Shown here: positions 22,911 to 30,467 of the stretch, piece by piece
Layout of the letters: the number at the start of each line of letters is the position of its first letter
Numbering within the stretch: position 1 is the first letter of the stretch
From: Catenulispora pinisilvae
GTDB taxonomy: Bacteria; Actinomycetota; Actinomycetes; Streptomycetales; Catenulisporaceae
Reading direction: 5' to 3'
Length of the DNA: 34,839 bases
NCBI RefSeq assembly: GCF_015356865.1
Contig: NZ_JAAFZA010000103.1
Coordinates: 1-34,839 of the forward strand
Position numbers and translations under genes: made by a program
Notes under the pieces: generated by a model
What the model was told of the DNA's origin: nothing
Databases searched by the model: none
What the model saw: the letters and a program-made list of their open reading frames with translations, nothing else

Positions 22911-24425
22911 TCAGACGTTCGTCGGGAACCCGAGGTTCACCCCGCCGTGGCTCGGGTCCAGCCACCGCTGCGTGACCGCCTTCGTCCGCGTGAAGAAGTG
23001 CACGCCGTGCGGGCCGTAGGCGTGCGTGTCGCCGAACAGCGAGGCCTTCCAGCCGCCGAAGGAGTGGTACGCCACCGGGACCGGGATCGGCACGTTCACG
23101 CCGACCATCCCGACCTCGACCTGGTCGCGGAACCTGGCCGCCGCGCCGCCGTCGTTCGTGAACACCGCCACGCCGTTGCCGTACGGGTTGCTGTTCACCA
23201 GCGCCAGCGCCTCGTCGTACGACGGCGCGCGCACCACCGAGAGGACCGGGCCGAAGATCTCGTCGGTGTAGATGCTCATCGAGGACGTCACGTTGTCGAA
23301 CAGCGTCGGGCCGAGCCAGAAGCCGTTCGCCGTGTCGATGCCGGCCTCGGCGCCGCCGATCGCGTGCTTGCGGCCGTCGACCACCAGGTCCGCGCCGGCG
23401 GTGACGCCCGCGTCGAGGTAGGAGGTGACCTTGTCCCGGTGCGCGCCGGTGACCAGGGGGCCCATCTCGGTGTCCGGCAGGCAGCCCGGGCCCACCTTCA
23501 GGGTGGCCATCCGCTCGGCGATCTTGGCGACCAGCTCGTCGCCGACGGGGTCCACCGCGACCAGGACCGACACCGCCATGCAGCGCTCGCCGGCCGCGCC
23601 GAAGCCGGCCGAGACCGCGGCGTCGGCGGCCAGGTCCAGGTCGGCGTCCGGCAGCACCACCATGTGGTTCTTGGCGCCGCCGAGGGCCTGGACGCGCTTG
23701 CCGTAGCGGGTCCCGTTCTCGTAGACGTAGCGTGCGATCGGCGTGGAGCCGACGAACGACACCGACTGGATGTCAGGGTGCTCCAACAGGCGGTCGACGG
23801 CCACCTTGTCGCCCTGCACCACGTTGAACACGCCGTCCGGCAGCCCCGCGCGCTGCCACAGGTGCGCCAGGAACAGCGAGGCCGAGGGGTCCTTCTCCGA
23901 CGGCTTCAGGACCACCGTGTTGCCGGCGGCGACGGCGACCGGGAAGAACCACATCGGGACCATCGCCGGGAAGTTGAACGGGGAGATGATCGCCACCGGG
24001 CCCAGCGGCTGGTGCATCGAGTAGACCTCGACGCCGGTGGAGGCCGAGTCGGTGAAGTCGCCCTTGAGCATGCTGCCGATGCCGCAGGCGAACTCCACGA
24101 CCTCCAGGCCGCGCGCCACCTCGCCGAGGGCGTCGGAGTGGACCTTGCCGTGTTCGGCGACGATGAGGGCCGCGAGCTCGTCCTTGTTCTGGTTCAGCAG
24201 CTCCCGGAACGCGAACAGGACCGTCGTGCGCTTCGCCACCGATGCCGCGCGCCAGCCCGGGAACGCCGCCGCGGCCGCGGCCACCGCGTCGTCGGTCTCC
24301 TTCACCGAGGCGAAGTCCACCGACCCGGTGACCGCCCCGGTCGCCGGGTCGTGCAGGTCGCCGCGGCGAGCGCTGACGCCCTCCCACGCACGGCCGTCGA
24401 TCCAGTGGGTGACGTGCTTGGTCAT
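22911..24425 (-). CDS. mmsA: CoA-acylating methylmalonate/malonate-semialdehyde dehydrogenase
   Basis: The product is 504 aa, usual for the family. The ATG at 24425 has AAGGA about 6 nt upstream; the longer frame to 24638 is discarded. It has the NAD-binding aldehyde dehydrogenase fold, with SPFNFPAMVPMWFFPVA (148-164), VLKPSEKDPS, SFVGSTPIARYVY and the catalytic Cys282 in FGAAGERCMAVS. LGGAKNH (about 248-254) stands where ordinary aldehyde dehydrogenases have LELGGK with the general-base Glu, which marks the CoA-dependent MmsA/IolA group. The reaction is methylmalonate or malonate semialdehyde + CoA + NAD to propionyl- or acetyl-CoA. It serves valine, inositol or beta-alanine breakdown; beside polyamine genes, malonate semialdehyde derived from beta-alanine is an attractive substrate, by inference. 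Confidence 0.93.
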   Translation of the reverse strand: MTKHVTHWIDGRAWEGVSARRGDLHDPATGAVTGSVDFASVKETDDAVAAAAAAFPGWRAASVAKRTTVLFAFRELLNQNKDELAALIVAEHGKVHSDALGEVARGLEVVEFACGIGSMLKGDFTDSASTGVEVYSMHQPLGPVAIISPFNFPAMVPMWFFPVAVAAGNTVVLKPSEKDPSASLFLAHLWQRAGLPDGVFNVVQGDKVAVDRLLEHPDIQSVSFVGSTPIARYVYENGTRYGKRVQALGGAKNHMVVLPDADLDLAADAAVSAGFGAAGERCMAVSVLVAVDPVGDELVAKIAERMATLKVGPGCLPDTEMGPLVTGAHRDKVTSYLDAGVTAGADLVVDGRKHAIGGAEAGIDTANGFWLGPTLFDNVTSSMSIYTDEIFGPVLSVVRAPSYDEALALVNSNPYGNGVAVFTNDGGAAARFRDQVEVGMVGVNVPIPVPVAYHSFGGWKASLFGDTHAYGPHGVHFFTRTKAVTQRWLDPSHGGVNLGFPTNV

Positions 24426-24496
24426 GGCGATCCTTAAGGAAGACGAAATCCAACGTTGCTTTCGAGTCTGCAACCGCCCGACCGGCCCGACAACGT

Positions 24497-24591
24497 TCAG
24501 GCTGTCAGGCGATCCCGCGGAACCCCTGACAGCCTGATGCTCCTGACAGCCTGATGTGCCTGACTGCCTGATGCCCCTGACGCGCCTGATG
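24497..24591 (-). repeat. 17-bp tandem repeats with an inverted copy between the FAD oxidoreductase and mmsA genes
   Basis: Four copies of a 17-bp unit containing CCTGACAGCCTGATG (two exact, two variant) start near 24525, 24542, 24559 and 24576. TCAGGCTGTCAGG at 24497-24509 is the exact reverse complement of the first two copies. A 13-bp stem with a 15-nt loop (24497-24537) can form and could act as the terminator of the FAD oxidoreductase gene, whose stop codon (24595-24593) abuts the array. Confidence 0.8.
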
Positions 24592-24592
24592 C

Positions 24593-25972
24593 TCAGGAGT
24601 CGAAGCCCATCCCGAACCGGTCCAGCGTCCGCAGCCACAGATTCCGGCGACCGCCGTCATGGTCGGCACGCGCCAAAGCCGCGCTGGTCACCGTGATCCC
24701 GAACCACCGCGCCGGCTCCGGCGGGAACGGGACCGGCTTGCTCCGCACCATCTTCAGCTGCGTCCGCTCGGTCTCCGAGCCCGCGAGCAGATCGAGCATC
24801 ACGTCCGCGCCGAACCGCGTCGCCCCGACCCCGAGACCGGTGTACCCGACCGCATAGGCGACCGCGCCGCCGTGCGCCGTGCCGAAGAAGGCGCAGAAGC
24901 GCGAGCACGTGTCGATGACACCGCCCCACTTGTGCGTGAACCCCAGCCCCTCCAGCTGCGGGAAGGTCTCGAAGAAGTGCCCGGCCAGCTTGTCGAAGGT
25001 CTCCGGCCGCTGGTCCAGCCGCGAGGAGATCTTCGATCCGAAGTGGTACACCGCGTCGTAACCGCCCCACAGGATCCGGTTGTCAGCGGACAGCCGGTAG
25101 TAGTGGAAGTGGTTCGCCGAATCCCCGATCCCCTGCCGGTTCTCCCAGCCGATCGCCGCCATCTGCGCCTCGGACAGCGGCTCGGTCATCAACGCGTAGT
25201 CGTAGACCGGGACGATGAACGACCGCACCCGCCTGAGCAGGCTCGGGAACGCGTTCGTCGCCAACGCCACCTTCGGCGCCAGGACCTCGCCGCGATCCGT
25301 CGCGACCCGCATCAACCGGTCGTCGCGCTCCAGCACCGAGACCGGCGACTTCTCGTGGATCCGCACCCCGAGCCGCAGACACGCCTCGCGCAGCCCGAAC
25401 GCCAACCGCGCCGGGTCCACCATCGCGCAGCCGGTCTTGTCCCACAGCCCCGCGTGGTACGTCGGCGAAGCGACCTGCGCCCGCACCGCCTCGCGGTCGA
25501 GGAACACCACATCCTCGGACGTCTCGGCGGCGGCCAGATCCTCGGCCTGCCACTCAGCCGTGGCGACCGCGAGCTCGCCGCTGCGCCGGAAGTCGCACTC
25601 GATGCCGTAGCGCTCCAGGGTGGCCTCGATCGCGTCGAGGTTCTCGTGCCCCAGCCGCTCCAGCGTGTCCATCTCGTCGGGCCAGCGCGACAGCCCGTTG
25701 TCGGCGCCGTGGGTGAGCGAGGAGGAGCAGAACCCGCCGTTGCGCCCGGAGGCGGCCCAGCCGATCCGGTTCGCCTCCAGCAGCACCACGTCCCGTTCCG
25801 GATCGCGTTCCTTGGCCAGCAACGCGGTCCACAGGCCCGAGTAGCCGCCGCCGACCACGACGAGGTCGGCGGTGGTCCGGCCGGCCAACGCCTCCAGGGC
25901 TCCGGGGCGGTCGCGGGTGTCGAGCCAATAGGGAGTCGGGGACGCGTCGGCGAGCAGTCGGTCGTACTTCAT
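24593..25972 (-). CDS. FAD-dependent amine oxidoreductase (DAO family, gamma-glutamylputrescine oxidase-like)
   Basis: The product is 459 aa. N-terminal Rossmann FAD-binding motif VVVGGGYSGLWTALLAKE (about 38-55), then a ribose-binding acidic residue in LLEANRIGWAASGRNGG, the DAO/PuuB/OrdL signature. A C-terminal FAD segment is at about 370-390 (YAVGYTGLGVGATRFGADV). Family members oxidise primary or secondary amines of small substrates such as gamma-glutamylputrescine, releasing an aldehyde, ammonia and H2O2 or reduced FAD. Its place just downstream of the polyamine transporter supports a polyamine-derived substrate; the exact one is unknown, and no gamma-glutamylputrescine synthetase gene is in view. 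The RBS is weak (GAGAGAG, about 12 nt before the ATG). An AT-rich segment with TACAAT (about 26036-26041) may be its own -10 box. Confidence 0.87.
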   Translation of the reverse strand: MKYDRLLADASPTPYWLDTRDRPGALEALAGRTTADLVVVGGGYSGLWTALLAKERDPERDVVLLEANRIGWAASGRNGGFCSSSLTHGADNGLSRWPDEMDTLERLGHENLDAIEATLERYGIECDFRRSGELAVATAEWQAEDLAAAETSEDVVFLDREAVRAQVASPTYHAGLWDKTGCAMVDPARLAFGLREACLRLGVRIHEKSPVSVLERDDRLMRVATDRGEVLAPKVALATNAFPSLLRRVRSFIVPVYDYALMTEPLSEAQMAAIGWENRQGIGDSANHFHYYRLSADNRILWGGYDAVYHFGSKISSRLDQRPETFDKLAGHFFETFPQLEGLGFTHKWGGVIDTCSRFCAFFGTAHGGAVAYAVGYTGLGVGATRFGADVMLDLLAGSETERTQLKMVRSKPVPFPPEPARWFGITVTSAALARADHDGGRRNLWLRTLDRFGMGFDS

Positions 25973-25999
25973 GGTGCAGCGGCACTCTCTCGGAAGCAG

Positions 26000-26027
26000 A
26001 AGGGGGCGCCTGATATGACGCCCCCTT
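26000..26027 (-). terminator. Terminator after the polyamine transporter operon
   Basis: AAGGGGGCG (26000-26008) and CGCCCCCTT (26019-26027) form a perfect 9-bp stem with a 10-nt loop, 38 nt beyond the potC stop. On the minus strand it is followed by CTGCTTCC. It separates the transporter from the FAD oxidoreductase gene. Confidence 0.8.
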
Positions 26028-26064
26028 TGAGTTGATTGTACCTATTGAGGCTATTGAAAAGCCC

Positions 26065-26871
26065 TCAGCGAGCCTTCGACGTCTTCAGCCACTTCGGCAC
26101 CTCGGCGATCGCGATCCCGGCCAAGGTGATGATCAGCATCAGCGATCCGATCACGTTGACCTGCGGCGGGATCCCCTTCTGCACCGCGTTCCAGATCCAG
26201 TACGGGAACGTCACCGAGTTGCCCGCGGTCATCTCCGTGATGATGAAGTCGTCGAAGCTCAGCGCGAACGACAACAGCGCCGCCGCCCCGATCCCGGGCG
26301 CCACCAACGGGAACGTCACCCGCCAGAAGGTCTGCCAGGGCGTGGCGTAAAGGTCCTGAGCCGCCTTCTCCAGCATCGGATCCATGCCGTTCAGCCGGGA
26401 CTTCACCGTGATCACCACGTAGCTGACGCAGAACATGATGTGCGCGATGAGGATCGACTTGAAGCCCAGGAAGCTCACGCCGAACGTGTTCAGGAACAAC
26501 GCCAGCAGCGTGGTGCCCATGACGATCTCGGGCGCCGCCATCGGCAGGAACAGCACGCTGTTGACGAACCCGCGGCCCTTGAAGCTGTGCCGCACGATCG
26601 CGAACGCGATCATCGTGCCCAGCACCGTGGCGACCAGCGTGGCCAGCAGCGCGATCTCCAGCGACAGCATCAGCGGGTCGTGCAGGATGCCGTCGTCGAG
26701 CGGGTTCTTCCAGGCGTCGAAGGAGAACTTCTCCCACTTGACGTTGTACTTGCCCGAGGGCTTGTTGAACGACATCCAGATCACGACGAAGTTCGGAACC
26801 AGCAGGAAGAAGAAGATCAGGCCCGCGACGATGGCGATCACGTGCTTGCGGAACCAATTGATGACAGCCAT
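26065..26871 (-). CDS. potC: Polyamine ABC transporter permease PotC
   Basis: The product is 268 aa. The ATG at 26871 shares one base with the potB stop (TGATG), so translation is coupled. About six TM helices begin at IAIVAGLIFFFLLVPNFVVIW. The cytoplasmic EAA loop that contacts the ATPase is visible as LEKAAQDLYATPWQTFWRVT followed by FPLVAPGI. SFDDFIIT in the fifth helix region is characteristic of PotC/YdcV permeases. The protein pairs with PotB to form the channel for putrescine/spermidine-type substrates. The longer frame running to 27663 is out-of-frame overlap with potB. Confidence 0.92.
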   Translation of the reverse strand: MAVINWFRKHVIAIVAGLIFFFLLVPNFVVIWMSFNKPSGKYNVKWEKFSFDAWKNPLDDGILHDPLMLSLEIALLATLVATVLGTMIAFAIVRHSFKGRGFVNSVLFLPMAAPEIVMGTTLLALFLNTFGVSFLGFKSILIAHIMFCVSYVVITVKSRLNGMDPMLEKAAQDLYATPWQTFWRVTFPLVAPGIGAAALLSFALSFDDFIITEMTAGNSVTFPYWIWNAVQKGIPPQVNVIGSLMLIITLAGIAIAEVPKWLKTSKAR

Positions 26872-27830
26872 CAGACGATCTCCTCCGTCCCGGCCCGCTT
26901 GATGTAGGCGAGGGTGATCACCAGCGTGCCGACCATCAACAGCACCGACAGCGCGGCGCCGTAGGGGATGTTGCCTCCGGTGCCGATCATCTGCTGCTCG
27001 ATCACCGTGCCGATCACCTTCGTCTTCGGCCCGCCGAGCATCACCGCGTTGGTGTAGTCCCCGACCGCCGGGATGAACGTCAGCAGCGTGCCGCCGACGA
27101 TGCCGGGCAGCGCCAGCGGGAACGTCACCTTGCGGAAGGTGGCCCACGCCGATGCGTACAGGTCCTGGCCGGCCTCGTGCAGCCGCGGGTCGATCTTCTC
27201 CATCGCGGTGTAGATCGGCAGCACCGTGAACGGCAGGAAGTTGTAGACCATGCCGCAGACCACGGAGAACGGCGTCTGCAACACGCTGTTGTCGGAGTAG
27301 GTCCAGCCCATCCCGCTCAACAGCGGCGTGATGTGCAGCGTGTTCATCGCGTGCACCACCCAGCCGTCGTCGGCCAGGATCGTCTTCCAGGCCAGCGTGC
27401 GGATCAGGTAGCTGGTGAAGAACGGCGCGACGACCAGGGCCATCAGCAGGTTCTTCCAGCGTCCGGCCTTGAAGGCGATGAAGTACGCCAGCGGCAGCGC
27501 CAGGATCAGACAGAACACGGTGCACATCAGGGAGTACTCGAGCGACCTGATGATCTGCTGGTGCCACTGGCTCCACACGTCGCCGAAGTTGGCCCAGCGC
27601 CAGCTGAGCACGAACCCGGTGTCCATGTCGCCGGTCTCGACCGAGGTCGAGACGATCGACCACATCGGCACGATGAAGAACACGACCAGCCAGATGATGC
27701 CCGGGGCCAGCAGCACATAGGGCAGGGTCGCCCTGCGCCGCCGAACCCGCTTGTCGGCACGCAGTTCGGCCACGGTGGTCCCGTCCGCCAGCGCCTCGGC
27801 GGCTTCGTCGGCCAGGGCCGGCGCGCTCAC
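26871..27830 (-). CDS. potB: Polyamine ABC transporter permease PotB
   Basis: The product is 319 aa. The GTG at 27830 overlaps the potA stop in GTGA (27827-27830). A cytoplasmic tail of about 36 residues precedes the first TM helix (YVLLAPGIIWLVVFFIVP). The EAA loop is LHEAGQDLYASAWATFRKVT followed by FPLALPGI. VGDYTNAVMLGGPKTKVIGT matches the PotB/PotH family. It forms the inner-membrane channel with PotC. Confidence 0.92.
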   Translation of the reverse strand: MSAPALADEAAEALADGTTVAELRADKRVRRRRATLPYVLLAPGIIWLVVFFIVPMWSIVSTSVETGDMDTGFVLSWRWANFGDVWSQWHQQIIRSLEYSLMCTVFCLILALPLAYFIAFKAGRWKNLLMALVVAPFFTSYLIRTLAWKTILADDGWVVHAMNTLHITPLLSGMGWTYSDNSVLQTPFSVVCGMVYNFLPFTVLPIYTAMEKIDPRLHEAGQDLYASAWATFRKVTFPLALPGIVGGTLLTFIPAVGDYTNAVMLGGPKTKVIGTVIEQQMIGTGGNIPYGAALSVLLMVGTLVITLAYIKRAGTEEIV

Positions 27831-28993
27831 GAGCCGGCCTCCAGGTCCGCCTCCGCGCCGGCGTCGATGTCCTGCTTGCCGTCCAGGCCGAAGCCCTGCG
27901 ACGGGTCCCAGGACACCACGACGTCCGAACCCGGGCGGAAGATCCGCGCGCCGTCGTTCTGCACGAACACGCCGAGCTCGTCGCAGACCGCGACCTTGAC
28001 GACGTACTGCGTGGACACCCCGACGAAGCTGGTGTCGGTGACCACGCCGCCGGTGAGCATGTTGCGGCCGTCCGGCACCTCGTCGGCGGAGGCGTGGATG
28101 GACATCTTCTCCGGGCGGACGCCGACGATCACCTCATCGCCCGAGGCGTTGTTCCGCGCGGAGGGGATCAGCACGCCGGTGCCGTCCTCCAGCCTCACCC
28201 GCAGGTGCTCGCCGACGGTTCCGGAAGCCTTGCCGGGCCACAGATTCGACTGGCCCAGGAAGTTCGCGACGAACGTCGTCCTCGGGTTCTCGTACAGGTC
28301 GGTCGGCGACCCGAGCTGCTCGATCCGGCCCAGGTTCATCACCGCGATGGTGTCGGCCATGGTCATGGCCTCCTCCTGGTCGTGGGTGACGTGCACGAAG
28401 GTCAGGCCGACCTCGGTCTGGATCCGCTTGAGCTCGATCTGCATCTGCCGGCGCAGCTTGAGGTCCAGCGCGCCCAGCGGCTCGTCCAGCAGCAGCACCT
28501 GCGGCCGGTTTATCAGCGCCCGGCCCAGCGCGACCCGCTGCTGCTGACCGCCGGAGAGCTGGTTGGGCTTGCGCGCGCCGATGTGCGAGAGCTCGATCAG
28601 GTCGAGCATGTCCTGCACCGGCTTCTTGACGTCCTTGACGCCGCGCCGCTTGAGCCCGAAGGCGATGTTCTCGGCGATGGTCAGGTGCGGGAACAGCGCG
28701 TAGTTCTGGAAGACGGTGTTCACCGGGCGCTTGTAGGGCCGCAGCCGGGTGACGTCGTGGTCGCCGAGCAACACCCGGCCGGCGGTCGGCTCCTCCAGCC
28801 CGGACACCATGCGCAGCGTCGTGGTCTTGCCGCAGCCGGACGCGCCGAGCAGGGCGAAGAACGAGCCCTGCGGGATCGTCAGCGTCAGATCCTTGACGGC
28901 GGCGAAGTCGCCGAACCGCTTGGTGACGTTCACCAGCTTCAGGTCTCCGGCGACGGCACCGCCCGCGGCCGGAGTCTCAGTATTCTTACTCAT
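27827..28993 (-). CDS. potA: Polyamine ABC transporter ATP-binding protein PotA
   Basis: The product is 388 aa. The ABC domain holds Walker A GASGCGKTTTLRM (about 52-64), the Q-loop in NTVFQNYALFPH, signature LSGGQQQRVALGRAL, Walker B VLLLDEPLGALD and the H-loop THDQEEAM. A C-terminal TOBE/OB region (about 280-370) is typical of PotA and the CUT1/MOI group. It energises PotB/PotC. The ATG at 28993 has only a weak RBS (GGCAGG). 65 nt separate it from potD with no hairpin, consistent with one transcript. Confidence 0.95.
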   Translation of the reverse strand: MSKNTETPAAGGAVAGDLKLVNVTKRFGDFAAVKDLTLTIPQGSFFALLGASGCGKTTTLRMVSGLEEPTAGRVLLGDHDVTRLRPYKRPVNTVFQNYALFPHLTIAENIAFGLKRRGVKDVKKPVQDMLDLIELSHIGARKPNQLSGGQQQRVALGRALINRPQVLLLDEPLGALDLKLRRQMQIELKRIQTEVGLTFVHVTHDQEEAMTMADTIAVMNLGRIEQLGSPTDLYENPRTTFVANFLGQSNLWPGKASGTVGEHLRVRLEDGTGVLIPSARNNASGDEVIVGVRPEKMSIHASADEVPDGRNMLTGGVVTDTSFVGVSTQYVVKVAVCDELGVFVQNDGARIFRPGSDVVVSWDPSQGFGLDGKQDIDAGAEADLEAGS

Positions 28994-29058
28994 CTACCGC
29001 TGCCTGCCTGTCGTGCCATCGGGGAGGGGATCGGAAAGGGGAAGGGAGTGGCCCGGCA

Positions 29059-30345
29059 TCAGCCGGTGACGTCCTTGAACTGCGACACGTATTTGTCGAG
29101 GGTCTTCAGATCCAGATTCTGGAACTCGTGCGCCTTGGCCTTGGTGGCCGCGTCCGGGAAGATCAGCTGGTTCTGCAGCGCGTTCGGGTCGATGGTCTTC
29201 ATCGCCGTGTCGGCGCCCTGCATCGAGGGGATGTAGCTGATGTAGTCGTCCAGCGCGGCGCCGACCTTCGGCTCCAGCATGTAGTTCATGAACTTCTCGG
29301 CGTTGGTCTTGTGGGAGGCCATGGCCGGGATGCACATGTTGTCGGTGAACCAGAGCATGCCCTCGGTCGGCACCACCCAGACGATGTTCGGGTCGTCGAT
29401 CTGCGCGATGTCGCCGGAGTACGCCATGCACATGGCGTAGTTCCCGTTGGTCAGGTCATTGATGTAGTCGTTGCCGGTGAACTGCCGGATCTGGTTGTTG
29501 TCCCGGGCCTTCTGGATGTAGGCGACCGCGGCGTTGAACTGGTCGTCGGTGAACTTCGCCGGGTCGGCCCCGGTGGCCAGCAGTCCGAACCCGACGCCGT
29601 CCTCCATCTCGGCGAAGTAGCCGACCTTCCCCTTGTACTTGGCGTCGGTCATCATGTCCTTGATGGACAGCTGCTGCGCCTGGTCCTTGGTGAGCCCGGC
29701 GGACTTGAGGTTGACGCCCATCAGCGTGAAGCCCAGCGCCCACGGCACGGTGTGCTTGCGGTTCGGGTCGTAGGCGGGGTTGGCCGTGTCGGGCAGCAGG
29801 TCCTTGAAGTTCGGGATGTTCGCCAGGTTCAGCGGCTCCAGGTAGCCCATCTGCCGGAGCTTGCCGATCATCCAGTCCGAGAGCACCATCAGGTCGCGGC
29901 CGGTGTCCTGGCCGGCGGCCAGCTGCTGGTGGATCTTGGCGAAGAAGTCGTCGTTGGAGTTGACGTCCTCGGTGTAGTCGACCGTGATCCCGGTCTCGGC
30001 CTTGAAGTTGTCCAGCGTCGGCCGCTTGTTCTTGTCGTTCGGGTCGACGTCGATGTAGGACACCCAGTTGGAGAAGTTGACGATCTTCTCGGTGTCGGAC
30101 TTGTCGGCGCCTTCCTTGCCCTCCGACGGCGCCGCCGAGGACGACCCCGAACCGCTGCCGGCGCTCCCGGCCGAGCTGTGGGCAGTCTTGGTCGCGCAGG
30201 CGCCCAGCAGGCCGGCCGCGCCCAGACCGACGCCGGCGGCCAGGAACCCGCGGCGCGAGGCGCTGCCGAGCTGGCGCTTGAAGGCTTCGGGGTAGCGGGC
30301 GGCGGCTTCGAGGAACTGCTCGCGGTCCCGGGATATGTCGTTCAT
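29059..30345 (-). CDS. potD: Polyamine-binding lipoprotein PotD/PotF-like, Tat-type signal
   Basis: The product is 428 aa. The N-terminus has a twin-arginine motif (SASRRGFLAAG, about 28-38) followed by a hydrophobic stretch and a lipobox LGAC (Cys at about 50), so it is probably Tat-exported and lipid-anchored outside the membrane. A Ser/Gly-rich linker (about 55-80) leads into a periplasmic-binding-protein type 2 domain beginning EKIVNFSNWVSYIDVD, with YTEDVNSNDDFFAKI, VPWALGFTLMGVN and VPTEGMLWFTDNMCIP, characteristic of spermidine/putrescine binders. It delivers substrate to PotBC. It is preceded by patD, 108 nt away. Confidence 0.93.
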   Translation of the reverse strand: MNDISRDREQFLEAAARYPEAFKRQLGSASRRGFLAAGVGLGAAGLLGACATKTAHSSAGSAGSGSGSSSAAPSEGKEGADKSDTEKIVNFSNWVSYIDVDPNDKNKRPTLDNFKAETGITVDYTEDVNSNDDFFAKIHQQLAAGQDTGRDLMVLSDWMIGKLRQMGYLEPLNLANIPNFKDLLPDTANPAYDPNRKHTVPWALGFTLMGVNLKSAGLTKDQAQQLSIKDMMTDAKYKGKVGYFAEMEDGVGFGLLATGADPAKFTDDQFNAAVAYIQKARDNNQIRQFTGNDYINDLTNGNYAMCMAYSGDIAQIDDPNIVWVVPTEGMLWFTDNMCIPAMASHKTNAEKFMNYMLEPKVGAALDDYISYIPSMQGADTAMKTIDPNALQNQLIFPDAATKAKAHEFQNLDLKTLDKYVSQFKDVTG

Positions 30346-30388
30346 GCGGTGGTCCGTCCTATCACCTGTGGGGCTGGCATGCGGCGGA

Positions 30389-30467
30389 TGGTGCGGTGGC
30401 AGGTGTCTCAGAACTCAAAGGTGGTGCGGTGGCAGATGTCTCAGAGCTGGAAGTCAGAGCTCGAATA
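30389..30467 (-). repeat. Duplicated 3' end of patD in the patD-potD spacer
   Basis: TGGTGCGGTG(G/C)CAG occurs at 30389, 30422 and 30468; the last copy is inside patD. The bases 30408-30431, read on the minus strand, repeat the last eight patD codons including the stop with 4 changes in 24 (HRTTFEF-stop against HRTIFEL-stop). Confidence 0.75.

Noticed and set aside
24497..24591. Tandem array considered as a CRISPR
   Set aside because: The units are contiguous 17-mers without spacers, and no cas genes are nearby.
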